From contig JAFAHT010000097.1 of assembly GCA_019237095.1 (NCBI GenBank), forward strand, positions 1 through 42,198: a stretch of DNA of 42,198 nt, read 5' to 3'. Shown in pieces: positions 33,741 to 41,778 of the stretch. The notes beneath the pieces are model-generated. The model ran no database searches. It worked only from the letters and a program-made list of their open reading frames with translations, and was not told the origin of the DNA. Both the position numbers and the translations under genes were made by a program. How positions within the stretch are numbered: the first letter of the stretch is position 1; every line of letters begins with the position of its first letter. The DNA comes from Planctomycetaceae bacterium (GTDB lineage: Bacteria > Planctomycetota > Planctomycetia > Isosphaerales > Isosphaeraceae).

Positions 33741-35114
33741 TCAATACTCCCGGTCTCTCTTGATGCCTGGCTCGGGGTAGGGGTACTTGCCGTTGGGGCC
33801 TGCCTGAAGCGGCGCGGGGCTGTACATCGTGAGCTTGTCCACGTCGGGTCCGAACTCGTGAGGACAGCTCAGCATCTCTTCAAACGTGACGATCTGCCCG
33901 GTATGGGCGGCCATCCGGCCCATCGAGGCGACCAGGTTGGCCTCGACGCCGCGCTTGACCTCGTTGTACGTGTGGTCCTTGCGGATCGCCTCGAGAAGCT
34001 GATCCCACTCGAGCTGGTATGGGTTCAGCTCGGGCTGGGGATAGGCCCAGGCCAGGTTCTTCTTGACCATCTTCTGGCCCTTGTAAATGCGGCACTTGGC
34101 CGGCGTGTGCGACGAGGTAGAGATGACCGCCGAACCCTTCGTCCCGTGGGCATAGCTGGCGAATTCGGAATCGCAGCCGTCGATGTTGCGGCCCTCCAGG
34201 AACAGCTTGGCCCCGTCGTCAAAGGTGTATTCAACCGAATACGTATCGAAATTCTGATCGATCGCATCGCCGCGATAGGTGCGGGCGCCCGTGGCCTTGG
34301 CCTGGACGGGCCAGGCGTCTTTCATCCAGCAGCATTCATCGATGTTGTGGATGAGGAAGTCACTGTAGCAGCCTCCGCTGGCCCAGAGGAAGCCGTGAAA
34401 CATCTTGATCTGGTACAAGAGCTCGCTGATGTCGTTGGGCTTGGGAGGAGCGGGCATGGACCCCACCGGACCGGTCTGGCGATAGGCCCGTAGCGCGACG
34501 ATGTCGCCGATCTGGCCGCCCCTGATGCGGTCAAAGAGCTCCTGGCGGGCCTTGCAATGCCGGCACATGAGGCCGACGCCGACCTTGAGATTCTTCTGGA
34601 TGGATTTCTCTGCCAGGGCCAGCATCTTCCTCGAGGTCGGGCCATCGACGGTGACCGGCTTCTCCATGAAGACGTTCAGTCCCTTCTCGATGGCGTAAGT
34701 GAAATGGACCCAGCGAAAAGCCGGGGGTGTGGCGAGGATGACCACGTCACCTGGCTTCAAGCAGTCCATGGCCTTGCGATAGGCGTCGAAGCCGAGGAAT
34801 TTCTTGTCCTCGTCAACGGTCAGTTCTTCGCAACAGCAGTACTCCTTGTGGAGCTCGTCGTAGCTCGATTTGAGCTTGTGATCGAAAACGTCGGCCATTG
34901 CGACGAGCTTGATCGGGCCGCTCTCGGTCGCAAGGGCATTGGCCGCGGCTCCGGTGCCACGACCGCCACAGCCGACCAGGGCCACCTGGATCAGGTGGCT
35001 CTCGCCCGCATGGACGAGCGGGACAGCCGCTTGAGAGACGGCCGAGGCGGCCGCAACCAGGCCGGTGGTCTTGAGGAATTCACGACGCGAGGGAGATGAC
35101 TTGGGGTCGGTCAT
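33741..35114 (-). CDS. Gfo/Idh/MocA oxidoreductase with Tat signal
   Basis: The 457-residue protein begins with a twin-arginine signal (SRREFLK at 9-15) and a hydrophobic stretch ending near VHAGE, so it is probably exported folded with its cofactor. The mature part has a Rossmann motif VALVGCGGRGTG and the EKPV motif of the family. By family knowledge such enzymes oxidise sugars or their derivatives with NAD(P). C-terminal strands (YRGDAIDQNFDTYSVEYTF) form the substrate domain. The family has expanded in planctomycetes; the substrate is unknown. GGAG lies about 8 nt before the ATG. A DapA/NanA-type lyase gene follows, suggesting a shared sugar pathway. Confidence 0.92.
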   Translation of the reverse strand: MTDPKSSPSRREFLKTTGLVAAASAVSQAAVPLVHAGESHLIQVALVGCGGRGTGAAANALATESGPIKLVAMADVFDHKLKSSYDELHKEYCCCEELTVDEDKKFLGFDAYRKAMDCLKPGDVVILATPPAFRWVHFTYAIEKGLNVFMEKPVTVDGPTSRKMLALAEKSIQKNLKVGVGLMCRHCKARQELFDRIRGGQIGDIVALRAYRQTGPVGSMPAPPKPNDISELLYQIKMFHGFLWASGGCYSDFLIHNIDECCWMKDAWPVQAKATGARTYRGDAIDQNFDTYSVEYTFDDGAKLFLEGRNIDGCDSEFASYAHGTKGSAVISTSSHTPAKCRIYKGQKMVKKNLAWAYPQPELNPYQLEWDQLLEAIRKDHTYNEVKRGVEANLVASMGRMAAHTGQIVTFEEMLSCPHEFGPDVDKLTMYSPAPLQAGPNGKYPYPEPGIKRDREY

Positions 35115-35477
35115 GAGGTCGCTCCAACATCAAGAGGCGGGATTGGAGGGATTCGTGGAGGAACCCGGTGGGAAAGCCGCTCACGAGCGCCTTCCGCCTC
35201 CGGGTTAGAAGAGGGTCTCGGTACCGCATGCCGCCAGCCAATCTGGATCCAACATTCCTTGAGCTTAGCGGGTGTGACGATGCGATCCAAGGGAGTGCAG
35301 TCCGGCTCCAGACCCGGCCGGGCCGCGCGGCGAGGGTGCGAGAAATTGCGGCCGGGTGCTTGCCTGCGCGGCAACGTTGATGTACATTTGTGCGCAGTCT
35401 GTCAGGCAGTCTGTCGAGCGATTTGCGCCCTGCCACCGCTGGCTAGCGGTCAATCGTCGCGGGGGGAGCTGGGAACC
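35115..35477. other. Intergenic region between divergent genes
   Basis: About 363 bp. The reading frame of the small gene at 35478 is open through much of it, but without a ribosome site or protein features. The decamer GCAGTCTGTC occurs twice near 35393-35415. No RNA gene or terminator was recognised; it likely holds divergent promoters. Confidence 0.4.
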
Positions 35478-35720
35478 ATGTTCGACCCGAACGACCTGGG
35501 GAGTGCGGCTATTTACCGCCGCGCTTACGGAGAGGCGGCGCGGCTGATCGAGATCGCCCGGTTCGATCACTGCTTCGGGCGCGATTTCGCCGCCGGCATC
35601 GGCGGCAACGTCGAGGCCATCCGCGCCGAGGTCCATCGCAGAATGGGCCGGGAGGCCAACGCGGAAGCCGTCGAAATGGCCGTCACGGATGCCATGGCCG
35701 GCCGCTCGCCACGGTGGTGA
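35478..35720 (+). CDS. Small hypothetical protein
   Basis: An 80-residue charged helical protein (RRAYGEAARLIEIARFDHC, then VEAIRAEVHRRMGREANAEA). It has no signal peptide, membrane segment or recognisable motif. The ATG at 35478 follows GGGGGAG at about 9 nt, and the composition is protein-like, so it is probably real. The longer frame (from 35259) is not supported. It converges on the hybrid histidine kinase. Confidence 0.65.
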   Translation: MFDPNDLGSAAIYRRAYGEAARLIEIARFDHCFGRDFAAGIGGNVEAIRAEVHRRMGREANAEAVEMAVTDAMAGRSPRW

Positions 35721-35792
35721 AGCGGCAATAGGGGAATTGTAACGGAAGGAAAACTCCGGTTGAGCCGTGAATCGAAGGGATTCGCGCTGCTT

Positions 35793-37373
35793 TCAAGACA
35801 GGAGGCCAAGCAAGACTTCGGGGTCGGCGGGTTTCACGAGGTGCTTGTCGAAGCCGCTGGCCAGCGCGCGCACACGATCGTCGCCCTGCCCGTAGCCGGT
35901 GACGGCGATCAGCCGGGCTTTGGCGGTTCCAGGGTTCGTTCGGATCGCCTGCGCGACTGCATAGCCGTCCATACCGGGAAGTCCGACGTCGCAGATGACC
36001 ACATCGGGTCGGGCACGTCGGGCAGCCTCTACGCCTTCAATGCCGGTGTAGGCCAGGGCCACCTCATACCCTTGGGTGGCCAGCAGCATGCGCAGGCTCT
36101 CGGCCGAATCTCGGTTGTCTTCCACCACCAGCACCCGTATATGCTTGGTCGTACTCGCCGGGCTCGGTCGAGACTCCGAGAGGGCCATCGGTTCGTCCTG
36201 AAGTGGCAGTCTGACGGTGAATTCCGTCCCCTTGTCGGTGCCCGCGCTGTGGGCGCTGACGGTGCCGTCGTGAAGTTCCACCAGCCGCTTCACAATTGCG
36301 AGCCCCAGGCCAAGCCCTCCCTGTTTGCGGTCGAGGCTGCGATCGGCCTGGGTGAATGGCTCGAAAAGTCGGGGAAGGAGTTCCGGATCGACACCGATAC
36401 CCGTGTCCCGCACCTGCATGACTGCCTCTTGCCGCGAGAGATCGGCAACGACCTCAACCTCGATCCTGCCGCCGGTTTGCGTGAACTTCCGGGCGTTCTC
36501 CAGCAGGTTTTCGAGAACCTGGGTCAGACGGGTACGGTCGCCGTGCACCCAGACGGGGATCTCGGGAAGCCTGGTCTCGATCGCGATGCCCGAGTGCTCG
36601 AAGATTTCGCGCTGGTCTTCCGTGGTGAGCCGGGCGAGACGCGCCAGGTCGGTTCTCTCCCGGTTCAGGTTGATGGTGCCAAGCGTGATCCGCGACACGT
36701 CCAGCAGGTCGTCGATGAGCCGTCCCAGGTGTGTGATCTGACGGTCCATCATGTCGCGAACGCGAGCGACCACTGTCGAGTCGTTGCCTCGAAGGTGAAG
36801 CAGATGGACAGCGTTTCGCAACGGCGCCAGCGGGTTCCTCAGCTCGTGTGCCAGCAAGCACAGGAACTCATCCTTGTGCTTGGATGATTGACGGATTTCC
36901 TCGAGCAAAGTCGCATTCTGTTCTTCAAACCGCTTGCGTTCGGTGATGTCTCGGGCGATCTTCGCGGCCCCGATGATCTTTCCCGTCTCATCGTGGATCG
37001 GCGAGACCGAGAGCGAAATGTTGATGGTCCGCCCGTCCTTGGTTTGCCGTATCGTTTCGTAGTGCTCGATTCGTTGTCCCTGCGACAGCTTCTCGAGAAT
37101 CCGCACCATGTCTTCGACGTGGCCAGGGACTGCGAGCTTGCTGATCGGCTGGCCGATCATCTCGTCGGCGGAATAGCCGAAGATCCGTTCAGCCGCGCGA
37201 TTCCAGCTCGTGACGATCCCATCCAGCGTCTTGCTCACGATTGCGTCGTCCGAGGACTCCACGATCGATGCCAGGAAACCCTGAGGCGTGATATGAGGCG
37301 TTGTGGACATCCCATCTTGCTCTGGCGCTGTACCGTTCATCGCGGAATTGTTGACCTCGGTGACCCGGCTCAT
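35793..37373 (-). CDS. PAS hybrid histidine kinase with C-terminal receiver
   Basis: The 526-residue protein is cytoplasmic, with no membrane helix. A PAS domain (about 32-145; SSDDAIVSKTLDGIVTSWN, then RDITERKRFEE) is followed by HisKA (His176 in LAHELRNPL), an ATPase domain (Asn293, DTGIGVDP, GGLGLGLAI) and a receiver domain (411-526) with phospho-acceptor Asp462 (CDVGLPGMDG) and Lys514. The PAS signal (redox, ligand or light) is unknown. The phosphate probably moves from His176 to Asp462 and then to a partner encoded elsewhere, as no response regulator is adjacent. GAGGAG lies about 9 nt before the ATG. Confidence 0.95.
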   Translation of the reverse strand: MSRVTEVNNSAMNGTAPEQDGMSTTPHITPQGFLASIVESSDDAIVSKTLDGIVTSWNRAAERIFGYSADEMIGQPISKLAVPGHVEDMVRILEKLSQGQRIEHYETIRQTKDGRTINISLSVSPIHDETGKIIGAAKIARDITERKRFEEQNATLLEEIRQSSKHKDEFLCLLAHELRNPLAPLRNAVHLLHLRGNDSTVVARVRDMMDRQITHLGRLIDDLLDVSRITLGTINLNRERTDLARLARLTTEDQREIFEHSGIAIETRLPEIPVWVHGDRTRLTQVLENLLENARKFTQTGGRIEVEVVADLSRQEAVMQVRDTGIGVDPELLPRLFEPFTQADRSLDRKQGGLGLGLAIVKRLVELHDGTVSAHSAGTDKGTEFTVRLPLQDEPMALSESRPSPASTTKHIRVLVVEDNRDSAESLRMLLATQGYEVALAYTGIEGVEAARRARPDVVICDVGLPGMDGYAVAQAIRTNPGTAKARLIAVTGYGQGDDRVRALASGFDKHLVKPADPEVLLGLLS

Positions 37374-37834
37374 CGTCTCGTCTCCTCGTGCGGGGTATGC
37401 TGGCTTGCTGTCCCCCTCGACTTGTACTTGGGGTTTGTCGCCGGATCATGGAGATTGATTCAATGTCGATCGAGAGCGGTGCCGGGGTGATCAAGCAGAA
37501 CACATTCCCGGAATTTCGGTCATGAGGCCAAACCACGACACCAGCCAAGCCTCGATCGGCCATTGGCCCGAACCGCGTCACAGGATGCTTTTCGTCACTG
37601 CTTGAACTCAGAAAGGGCATACTTAATTCACTCTACCGGAGGGAGCCTGGAATACAAGGCAACTTGCATTAAAAGTAATTAACTAGCATAGTTAAGTGAT
37701 GCCGTTGAGAACTTGCCTTAGGATGTTGAGGTCGAGCGAAACGGGCATTGGTCGGCACCGTCGCGGAAACCCGCGGCGCAGTTGATGAATCAGGCTGTTC
37801 GCAACGTCACTGTCGAGAAAAGCCGAGAGTGCTC
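37374..37834. other. Divergent intergenic region with operator-like palindrome
   Basis: About 460 bp between the hybrid kinase and the aldehyde dehydrogenase. The middle is AT-rich and contains a perfect 7-bp-arm palindrome at 37679-37695. The frame of the dehydrogenase is open back to 37748 from a TTG, but without a ribosome site. No other gene is supported. Confidence 0.45.
37679..37695. promoter_or_regulatory. Operator-like palindrome TTAACTA-N3-TAGTTAA
   Basis: Two perfect 7-bp arms separated by GCA in an AT-rich island between divergent genes. Its size and symmetry fit a binding site for a dimeric repressor or activator. It lies 140 bp upstream of the aldehyde dehydrogenase ATG. The regulator is unknown and chance is possible. 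Confidence 0.4.
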
Positions 37835-39334
37835 ATGTCACTGGTTCTGGATGACGTGCTGATAAGCAGTAACCCGGCGACAGGCGCCGAGGTTGACCGG
37901 ATCAAAATCACGCCTGCCGGGCGAGTCGCCGAGCTGGTTGCGCGGGCGCGGGCGGCGCAGCAGGACTGGGGGCAGCGCCCGTGGAAACAGCGGCGCGAGG
38001 TGCTGTCCCGGTGGTGGCAGATCCTTGGCCGTGATGCCGGCGATTGGACAGCGCTGATCCGGGACGAGATCGGCAAGCCCGGCGTCGAGGCGCTCGCGGG
38101 GGACGTGGTACCCACCCTCGACGCGCTCCGCTGGACGATCAAGCATGGCGAGCGCACGCTCAGGGACGTGCGCGTGGGAGCGGAATGGCAGCGCTGGTTG
38201 CTGATGCCTGGGGCCCGGTTGCGCTGGTGCCCCGTGGGCGTCGTGGGAATGATCGGGACCTGGAACTATCCTCTCTTTCTCAATGCTCCTCCCATCGCCC
38301 AGGCGCTGGCGGCGGGGAACGCGGTGGTGTGGAAGCCATCCGAGCTGGCCGTGCGCAGCGGCCAGAAGATCCAGCAGAGCCTTGAGGAAGCGGGCGTGCC
38401 GGCGGGATTGGTGACAGCGGTTTTTGGCGGGTCCGAGGTGGGTCAGGCCCTGGTCGAGTCAGATCTGGACAAGGGGTTCTTCACGGGCGGTATCGAGAAT
38501 GGCCGGCGGGTGATCGCCGGGCTCGGGGCGCGCGGCATTCCGGCGGTCGCTGAGCTGTCGGGTTTCGACGCTGCAATTATCCTGCCTGATGCGCCTTTGC
38601 ACAGCACGGTTGGTGCCCTGACCTGGGCTGCCTATGTCGGCTGCGGACAGACATGCGTCGCTGTCAAGCGCGTTTATGTGATCGGGGATGCGCGGCCGTG
38701 GGCCGAAGAGTTCTCTGCCCGGGCCAGGGCGCTGGAGGTGGGCGATCCCGCTCGGCCGGCGACCGACATCGGACCCATGATCACGGCGAGTGCACGCGAG
38801 CGTTTCGATCGACAGATCAAGGATGCAATCCGCGCCGGGGCCCGCGTTCTGGCCGGAGCAACGAGTCTCAGCGGGCCCGGCTGGTTCTACGCTCCGACCG
38901 TTCTCCAGGCGGAAACAGCCGAGGCTGAGGGAGCCCTGGCAGGGGCATTCGGCCCGGTCGTTCTGATTCGCGGCGTTGCCGACGTCGATGCGGCGGTTGC
39001 CGCGACCAACTCCAGTAACTTCGCGCTGGGAGCGAGCGTCTGGACCAGGAACTCAAGTGCCGCGCGCCACCTGGCCAGCAGGCTTCAGGCCGGGATGGTC
39101 AGCATCAACGACGCTGTCACGCCCACCGCCCACGCCGGGGCGCCGTTTGGCGGCTGCAAGGCCAGCGGGTTTGGACGCACCCATGGCGCGCTGGGGCTCC
39201 GCGAGTTCAGCCAGCCCCAGGTTCTCTTCCAGCGCCGGCCCGGAGGGTTCCGTCCGCAGCTCTTCCCCTATGGCCGATCTTCCACCGTGGAGCGCTTCCT
39301 GGCCGTGTATCGCCGCGTCTTTCATCGCCGCTGA
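37835..39334 (+). CDS. NAD(P)-dependent aldehyde dehydrogenase family protein
   Basis: From the ATG at 37835 the protein has 499 residues, normal for the family. Catalytic residues: Asn144 (GTWNYP), Glu240 (AELSGFD) and Cys274 (GQTC). It oxidises an aldehyde to the acid with NAD(P). The substrate loop is not diagnostic. The usual ELGGK motif reads ELSGFD, and GTWNYP suggests membership with group X or fatty aldehyde dehydrogenases, which share the GxWNYP motif. The C-terminus (FGGCKASGFGRTHGALGLREF) is typical. GAGAG lies about 7 nt before the ATG. It is followed by msrB after 105 bp, on the same strand. Confidence 0.93.
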   Translation: MSLVLDDVLISSNPATGAEVDRIKITPAGRVAELVARARAAQQDWGQRPWKQRREVLSRWWQILGRDAGDWTALIRDEIGKPGVEALAGDVVPTLDALRWTIKHGERTLRDVRVGAEWQRWLLMPGARLRWCPVGVVGMIGTWNYPLFLNAPPIAQALAAGNAVVWKPSELAVRSGQKIQQSLEEAGVPAGLVTAVFGGSEVGQALVESDLDKGFFTGGIENGRRVIAGLGARGIPAVAELSGFDAAIILPDAPLHSTVGALTWAAYVGCGQTCVAVKRVYVIGDARPWAEEFSARARALEVGDPARPATDIGPMITASARERFDRQIKDAIRAGARVLAGATSLSGPGWFYAPTVLQAETAEAEGALAGAFGPVVLIRGVADVDAAVAATNSSNFALGASVWTRNSSAARHLASRLQAGMVSINDAVTPTAHAGAPFGGCKASGFGRTHGALGLREFSQPQVLFQRRPGGFRPQLFPYGRSSTVERFLAVYRRVFHRR

Positions 39335-39439
39335 ATCGGTTTTCCCGCCCCACCTGGTCACGCCTGTCCGCAAGAGCTGTAGCGGTAGCCCGATTGCCGA
39401 AGTTGGGGCTTCGCACTATAAAGAAAGAGGGCGAAGCTC

Positions 39440-40027
39440 ATGGCTGGCACGATGGGAACGATGGCGCTGCGGCTGATCACCCGGATCGGGTGGTTTTCGC
39501 TTGCGGCCGCGGTCATCTGGCAGGCAAACACCCCGGGCTGTAATCCCCCACGGAGAGCTGTAACGATGTCTGGAGCAGCGAACGACGAAGCTCCCAAGGT
39601 CGCCAAGAGCGACGGGGAGTGGCGATGCGAATTGACCCCCGAGCAATACCATGTGACCCGTGAGAAAGGAACCGAGCCGGCCTTCACGGGGCAGTACTGG
39701 AACAACAAACGCCAAGGCGTCTACAGGTGCGTCTGCTGCGGCACGCCTTTGTTTGATTCGACCGCGAAGTACGACTCTGGAACAGGCTGGCCCAGCTTCT
39801 GGGAGTCGGTAGATCCGCAGAATGTCGGCACCGAAGCTGATCGCAGCATGTGGATGTCCCGTACCGAGGTCCTCTGCCGCTCCTGCAATGCTCATTTGGG
39901 ACACGTGTTCGACGACGGACCCGCTCCCACGGGTCTGCGTTACTGCATCAACTCGGCGGCCCTTGCGTTCGAAGCGAAACCCCCAAGCAACGAGGATCCC
40001 GGCGGCAAGGAAGAGAACTCTCATTGA
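39440..40027 (+). CDS. msrB: Peptide-methionine (R)-S-oxide reductase, exported
   Basis: The enzyme reduces methionine-R-sulfoxide in proteins. The 195-residue protein has a hydrophobic N-terminal segment (about 12-28), probably a signal peptide. The MsrB domain (about 55-175) shows zinc cysteines Cys97/Cys100 (CVCC) and Cys146/Cys149 (CRSC), GTGWPSF, and catalytic Cys169 (RYCINS). The resolving cysteine used by some members is not evident. Location would be periplasmic or in the envelope, repairing oxidised proteins. The ATG at 39440 has GAGGGCGAAG upstream. A DUF433-type gene starts 65 bp after its stop. Confidence 0.93.
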   Translation: MAGTMGTMALRLITRIGWFSLAAAVIWQANTPGCNPPRRAVTMSGAANDEAPKVAKSDGEWRCELTPEQYHVTREKGTEPAFTGQYWNNKRQGVYRCVCCGTPLFDSTAKYDSGTGWPSFWESVDPQNVGTEADRSMWMSRTEVLCRSCNAHLGHVFDDGPAPTGLRYCINSAALAFEAKPPSNEDPGGKEENSH

Positions 40028-40092
40028 ACGGGTCGTTGCAGAGAGTCCGAGGCTGGCATGGTTGTGGCGAATCGCCGGAGAGGAGAAGCACG

Positions 40093-40323
40093 ATGGACTG
40101 GCACGACCGAATCACGGTGGACCCGAAGGTGTTCATCGGCAAGCCCGTCATCAAGGGCACACGGATCGCTGTCGAATTTGTCATGGAGCTTTTGGGACGG
40201 GGCTGGACCGTCGAGCAAATCCTCCATGAGTACGACCGCCTGACGCCGAAAGACATTCAGGCTTGCCTGTCCTACGCCAGCGATGTGCTGAAATCGGAAC
40301 GGGTCTATCTGCTACCGACGTGA
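40093..40323 (+). CDS. DUF433 family protein, antitoxin-like
   Basis: The 76-residue protein starts with a conserved DUF433 pattern: RITVDPKVFIGKPVIKGTRI, then ELLGRGWTVEQILHEYDRLT and DIQACLSYASDVL. The fold is a small winged-helix DNA-binding domain. It is usually found before a DUF5615 (PIN-like) toxin gene and probably acts as antitoxin/repressor. The start at 40093 has AGGAGAAG at 5-12 nt upstream. The next gene, starting 11 bp after its stop, is a truncated DUF5615 gene, so the pair is probably broken. Confidence 0.85.
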   Translation: MDWHDRITVDPKVFIGKPVIKGTRIAVEFVMELLGRGWTVEQILHEYDRLTPKDIQACLSYASDVLKSERVYLLPT

Positions 40324-40334
40324 AGAATCGAGCC

Positions 40335-40481
40335 ATGCGCTTCCTCGTCAACGAGAACGTCACCGGGATGGTGATTCAGGAATTGCGGCAACGGGGGCAT
40401 AACGTGCTCTCGGTGAAGGAGTCGATGCGCTCCGTAGCCGATGACGCAATCCTGGCTCGTGTGCAGACGGAAGAGCGCGAA
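40335..40481 (+). pseudogene. Truncated DUF5615 (PIN-like) toxin gene
   Basis: The first 49 codons match DUF5615 proteins: MRFLVNENVTGMVIQELRQR, GHNVLSVKESM, then DDAILARVQTEE. The downstream part with the second acidic site (usually near THDKDFGELA) is absent; after the codons for EERE the sequence no longer resembles the family, although the frame stays open much further. The usual Asp of the LVDEN motif is Asn here (LVNEN), so the first catalytic site is also lost. It lies 11 bp after the antitoxin-like gene. The gene is probably inactive. Confidence 0.7.
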
Positions 40482-40641
40482 GACAGTACAATCTCCGAAC
40501 TGGGTCTCAAGCTGCAGAAAGCCGTGGACTACGAGGAACGCTTCACGAGAACGATGCCAGGCCGGAAAACTGACAGCATCCGCCTTTGTCCCGAGAGGAT
40601 CGCATGGTCGCAACAACCCGACCGACGGGGCCGGAAGTCGC

Positions 40642-41136
40642 ATTATCGAACAGGCTTTCGAAGACGCCGCGGCCCCCGGCGCCGTCGCCAGCGCAACAGA
40701 ACTGGTCGTCGACCACGGTCCGCACGCTGTCGTTCAGGCCTGGGAATTGGTGAGCTGGTTGACCTCGCAGCTCGGTTGGACTGTTCAGACCGGGAACGTT
40801 CAGCAAGGGCTGGAGATCGGCTGGCAGCTCCACGCGCCGCACGGCGTGGTGCCCGTCCGCATTCGCCGGCTGCCAGAGGGTCCACCCGAGGTCTTGACGC
40901 TCCGTCTGCAGTGCATGCTGGGGGGAACGCCGGGCGCCGTGGTCATCCGCGCCGAAGAATCGCGCCGCCACGTCGTTGTGCTGGAGAACGTTGTGAGCGC
41001 TCCACGCTCGGCGAATTTTCAAGCGCCGTCGCTGGCGGAACTTCTGAGCAAACAACTCTCCGACCGCGAGCGTGATCCAGTTTTCACTGAAAGCATAGCG
41101 GTCGCACAACTCCTCGCCCGAAGCGTGCTGGATTGA
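40642..41136 (+). pseudogene. opcA: 3' remnant of glucose-6-phosphate dehydrogenase assembly protein gene
   Basis: About 165 codons match the C-terminal half of OpcA: HGPHAVVQAWELVSWLTSQL, GWTVQTGNVQQGLEIGW, and an end LAELLSKQLSDRERDPVFTE that matches the LLxxQL..RDxxYxxSxAV pattern of cyanobacterial OpcA. The N-terminal part (normal length over 350 residues) is missing. The frame is open from 40441, but that part is not OpcA-like. A possible remnant start (ATG at 40604, after GAGAGGAT) is in another frame. It lies just after the truncated DUF5615 gene. Probably a rearrangement joined them. Confidence 0.65.
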
Positions 41137-41179
41137 GCACGGCGCTTCTGACGTTTTGAGCAAGCCGTTCACCGTCTGC

Positions 41180-41195
41180 GCTGGAAACAGGGACG
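41180..41195. repeat. 16-bp direct repeat, left copy
   Basis: GCTGGAAACAGGGACG occurs here and again at 41750-41765, the second copy just before the IS701-type transposase frame. The two copies enclose a 554-bp, lower-GC segment with one small gene. They may be remnants of element ends or the product of insertion and recombination. Confidence 0.6.
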
Positions 41196-41296
41196 ACCAG
41201 GAGACGCCTTCTTCCCTTGCATCAGAAATCGATATTCATTAACATAAGGGCGAGGCTCTGAGCGAAGACATGGATGTATCTAGAGAGGAGACTTCG

Positions 41297-41677
41297 ATGG
41301 ATAGCCTTCAACAACAAGTCCTGAGTCTTCTCAGTGAAGATTGGAAAAGCCGTATAGAGATCGTCAGAGAAACTGGTGCATCGGAACATGAAGTGCAGGT
41401 CGCACTGAACGAGCTACAGGCTCAAATCGAGACTAGCTATGGTCCTGTAGCAGGATTGAAAAAGGCTCGAATGTACAGACTTAAGAGCTGCTCACAATCA
41501 TCCTCTCCCCCATCTTCAATGCTGGAATTCCCCCTGGACGAAAGTCCCACTTGTCTGACCCGCCTGCCTCAACTGATTTGCCTTGGTCTTCAAATCCTGA
41601 CGCTGCCGTTTCGCCTGCTGGTAACGGCTCATTGGCTCCTGCTGTACAGCTTAAGTTTGCCCAGCAGGAAGGAATGA
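41297..41677 (+). CDS. Small winged-helix-like protein with C-terminal membrane helix
   Basis: The 126-residue protein starts at the ATG at 41297, with GAGGAG about 8 nt upstream; the frame is open from 41270. Residues 1-60 look like a winged helix: LQQQVLSLLSEDWKSRIEIV, then GASEHEVQVALNELQAQI. A Ser/Pro-rich linker follows. Residues about 90-118 are hydrophobic (LICLGLQILTLPFRLLVTAH, then WLLLYSL), probably a membrane helix. The gene has clearly lower GC than its neighbours and is enclosed by 16-bp direct repeats, so it may be horizontally acquired. No family was recognised. Confidence 0.5.
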   Translation: MDSLQQQVLSLLSEDWKSRIEIVRETGASEHEVQVALNELQAQIETSYGPVAGLKKARMYRLKSCSQSSSPPSSMLEFPLDESPTCLTRLPQLICLGLQILTLPFRLLVTAHWLLLYSLSLPSRKE

Positions 41678-41746
41678 CCCCCCATCAGGACTCGTATAGT
41701 CAACTCCACCACCGTCAGGAAGAAACGACCCTGCATCAGGACTCGT
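41662..41746. repeat. Imperfect tandem duplication, 34-bp units at 51-bp period
   Basis: Units at 41662-41695 and 41713-41746 match at 28 of 34 positions; both end in CATCAGGACTCGT. The first unit overlaps the stop codon of the small membrane gene. The right unit ends 3 bp before the second 16-bp direct repeat. Confidence 0.6.
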
Positions 41747-41749
41747 GAG

Positions 41750-41765
41750 GCTGGAAACAGGGACG
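41750..41765. repeat. 16-bp direct repeat, right copy
   Basis: Second copy of GCTGGAAACAGGGACG, 570 bp after the first (41180-41195) and 14 bp before the transposase frame. It might be part of the left end of the IS701-type element, but this cannot be confirmed as the right end lies outside the window. Confidence 0.6.
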
Positions 41766-41778
41766 CAGCTAGTATTAA

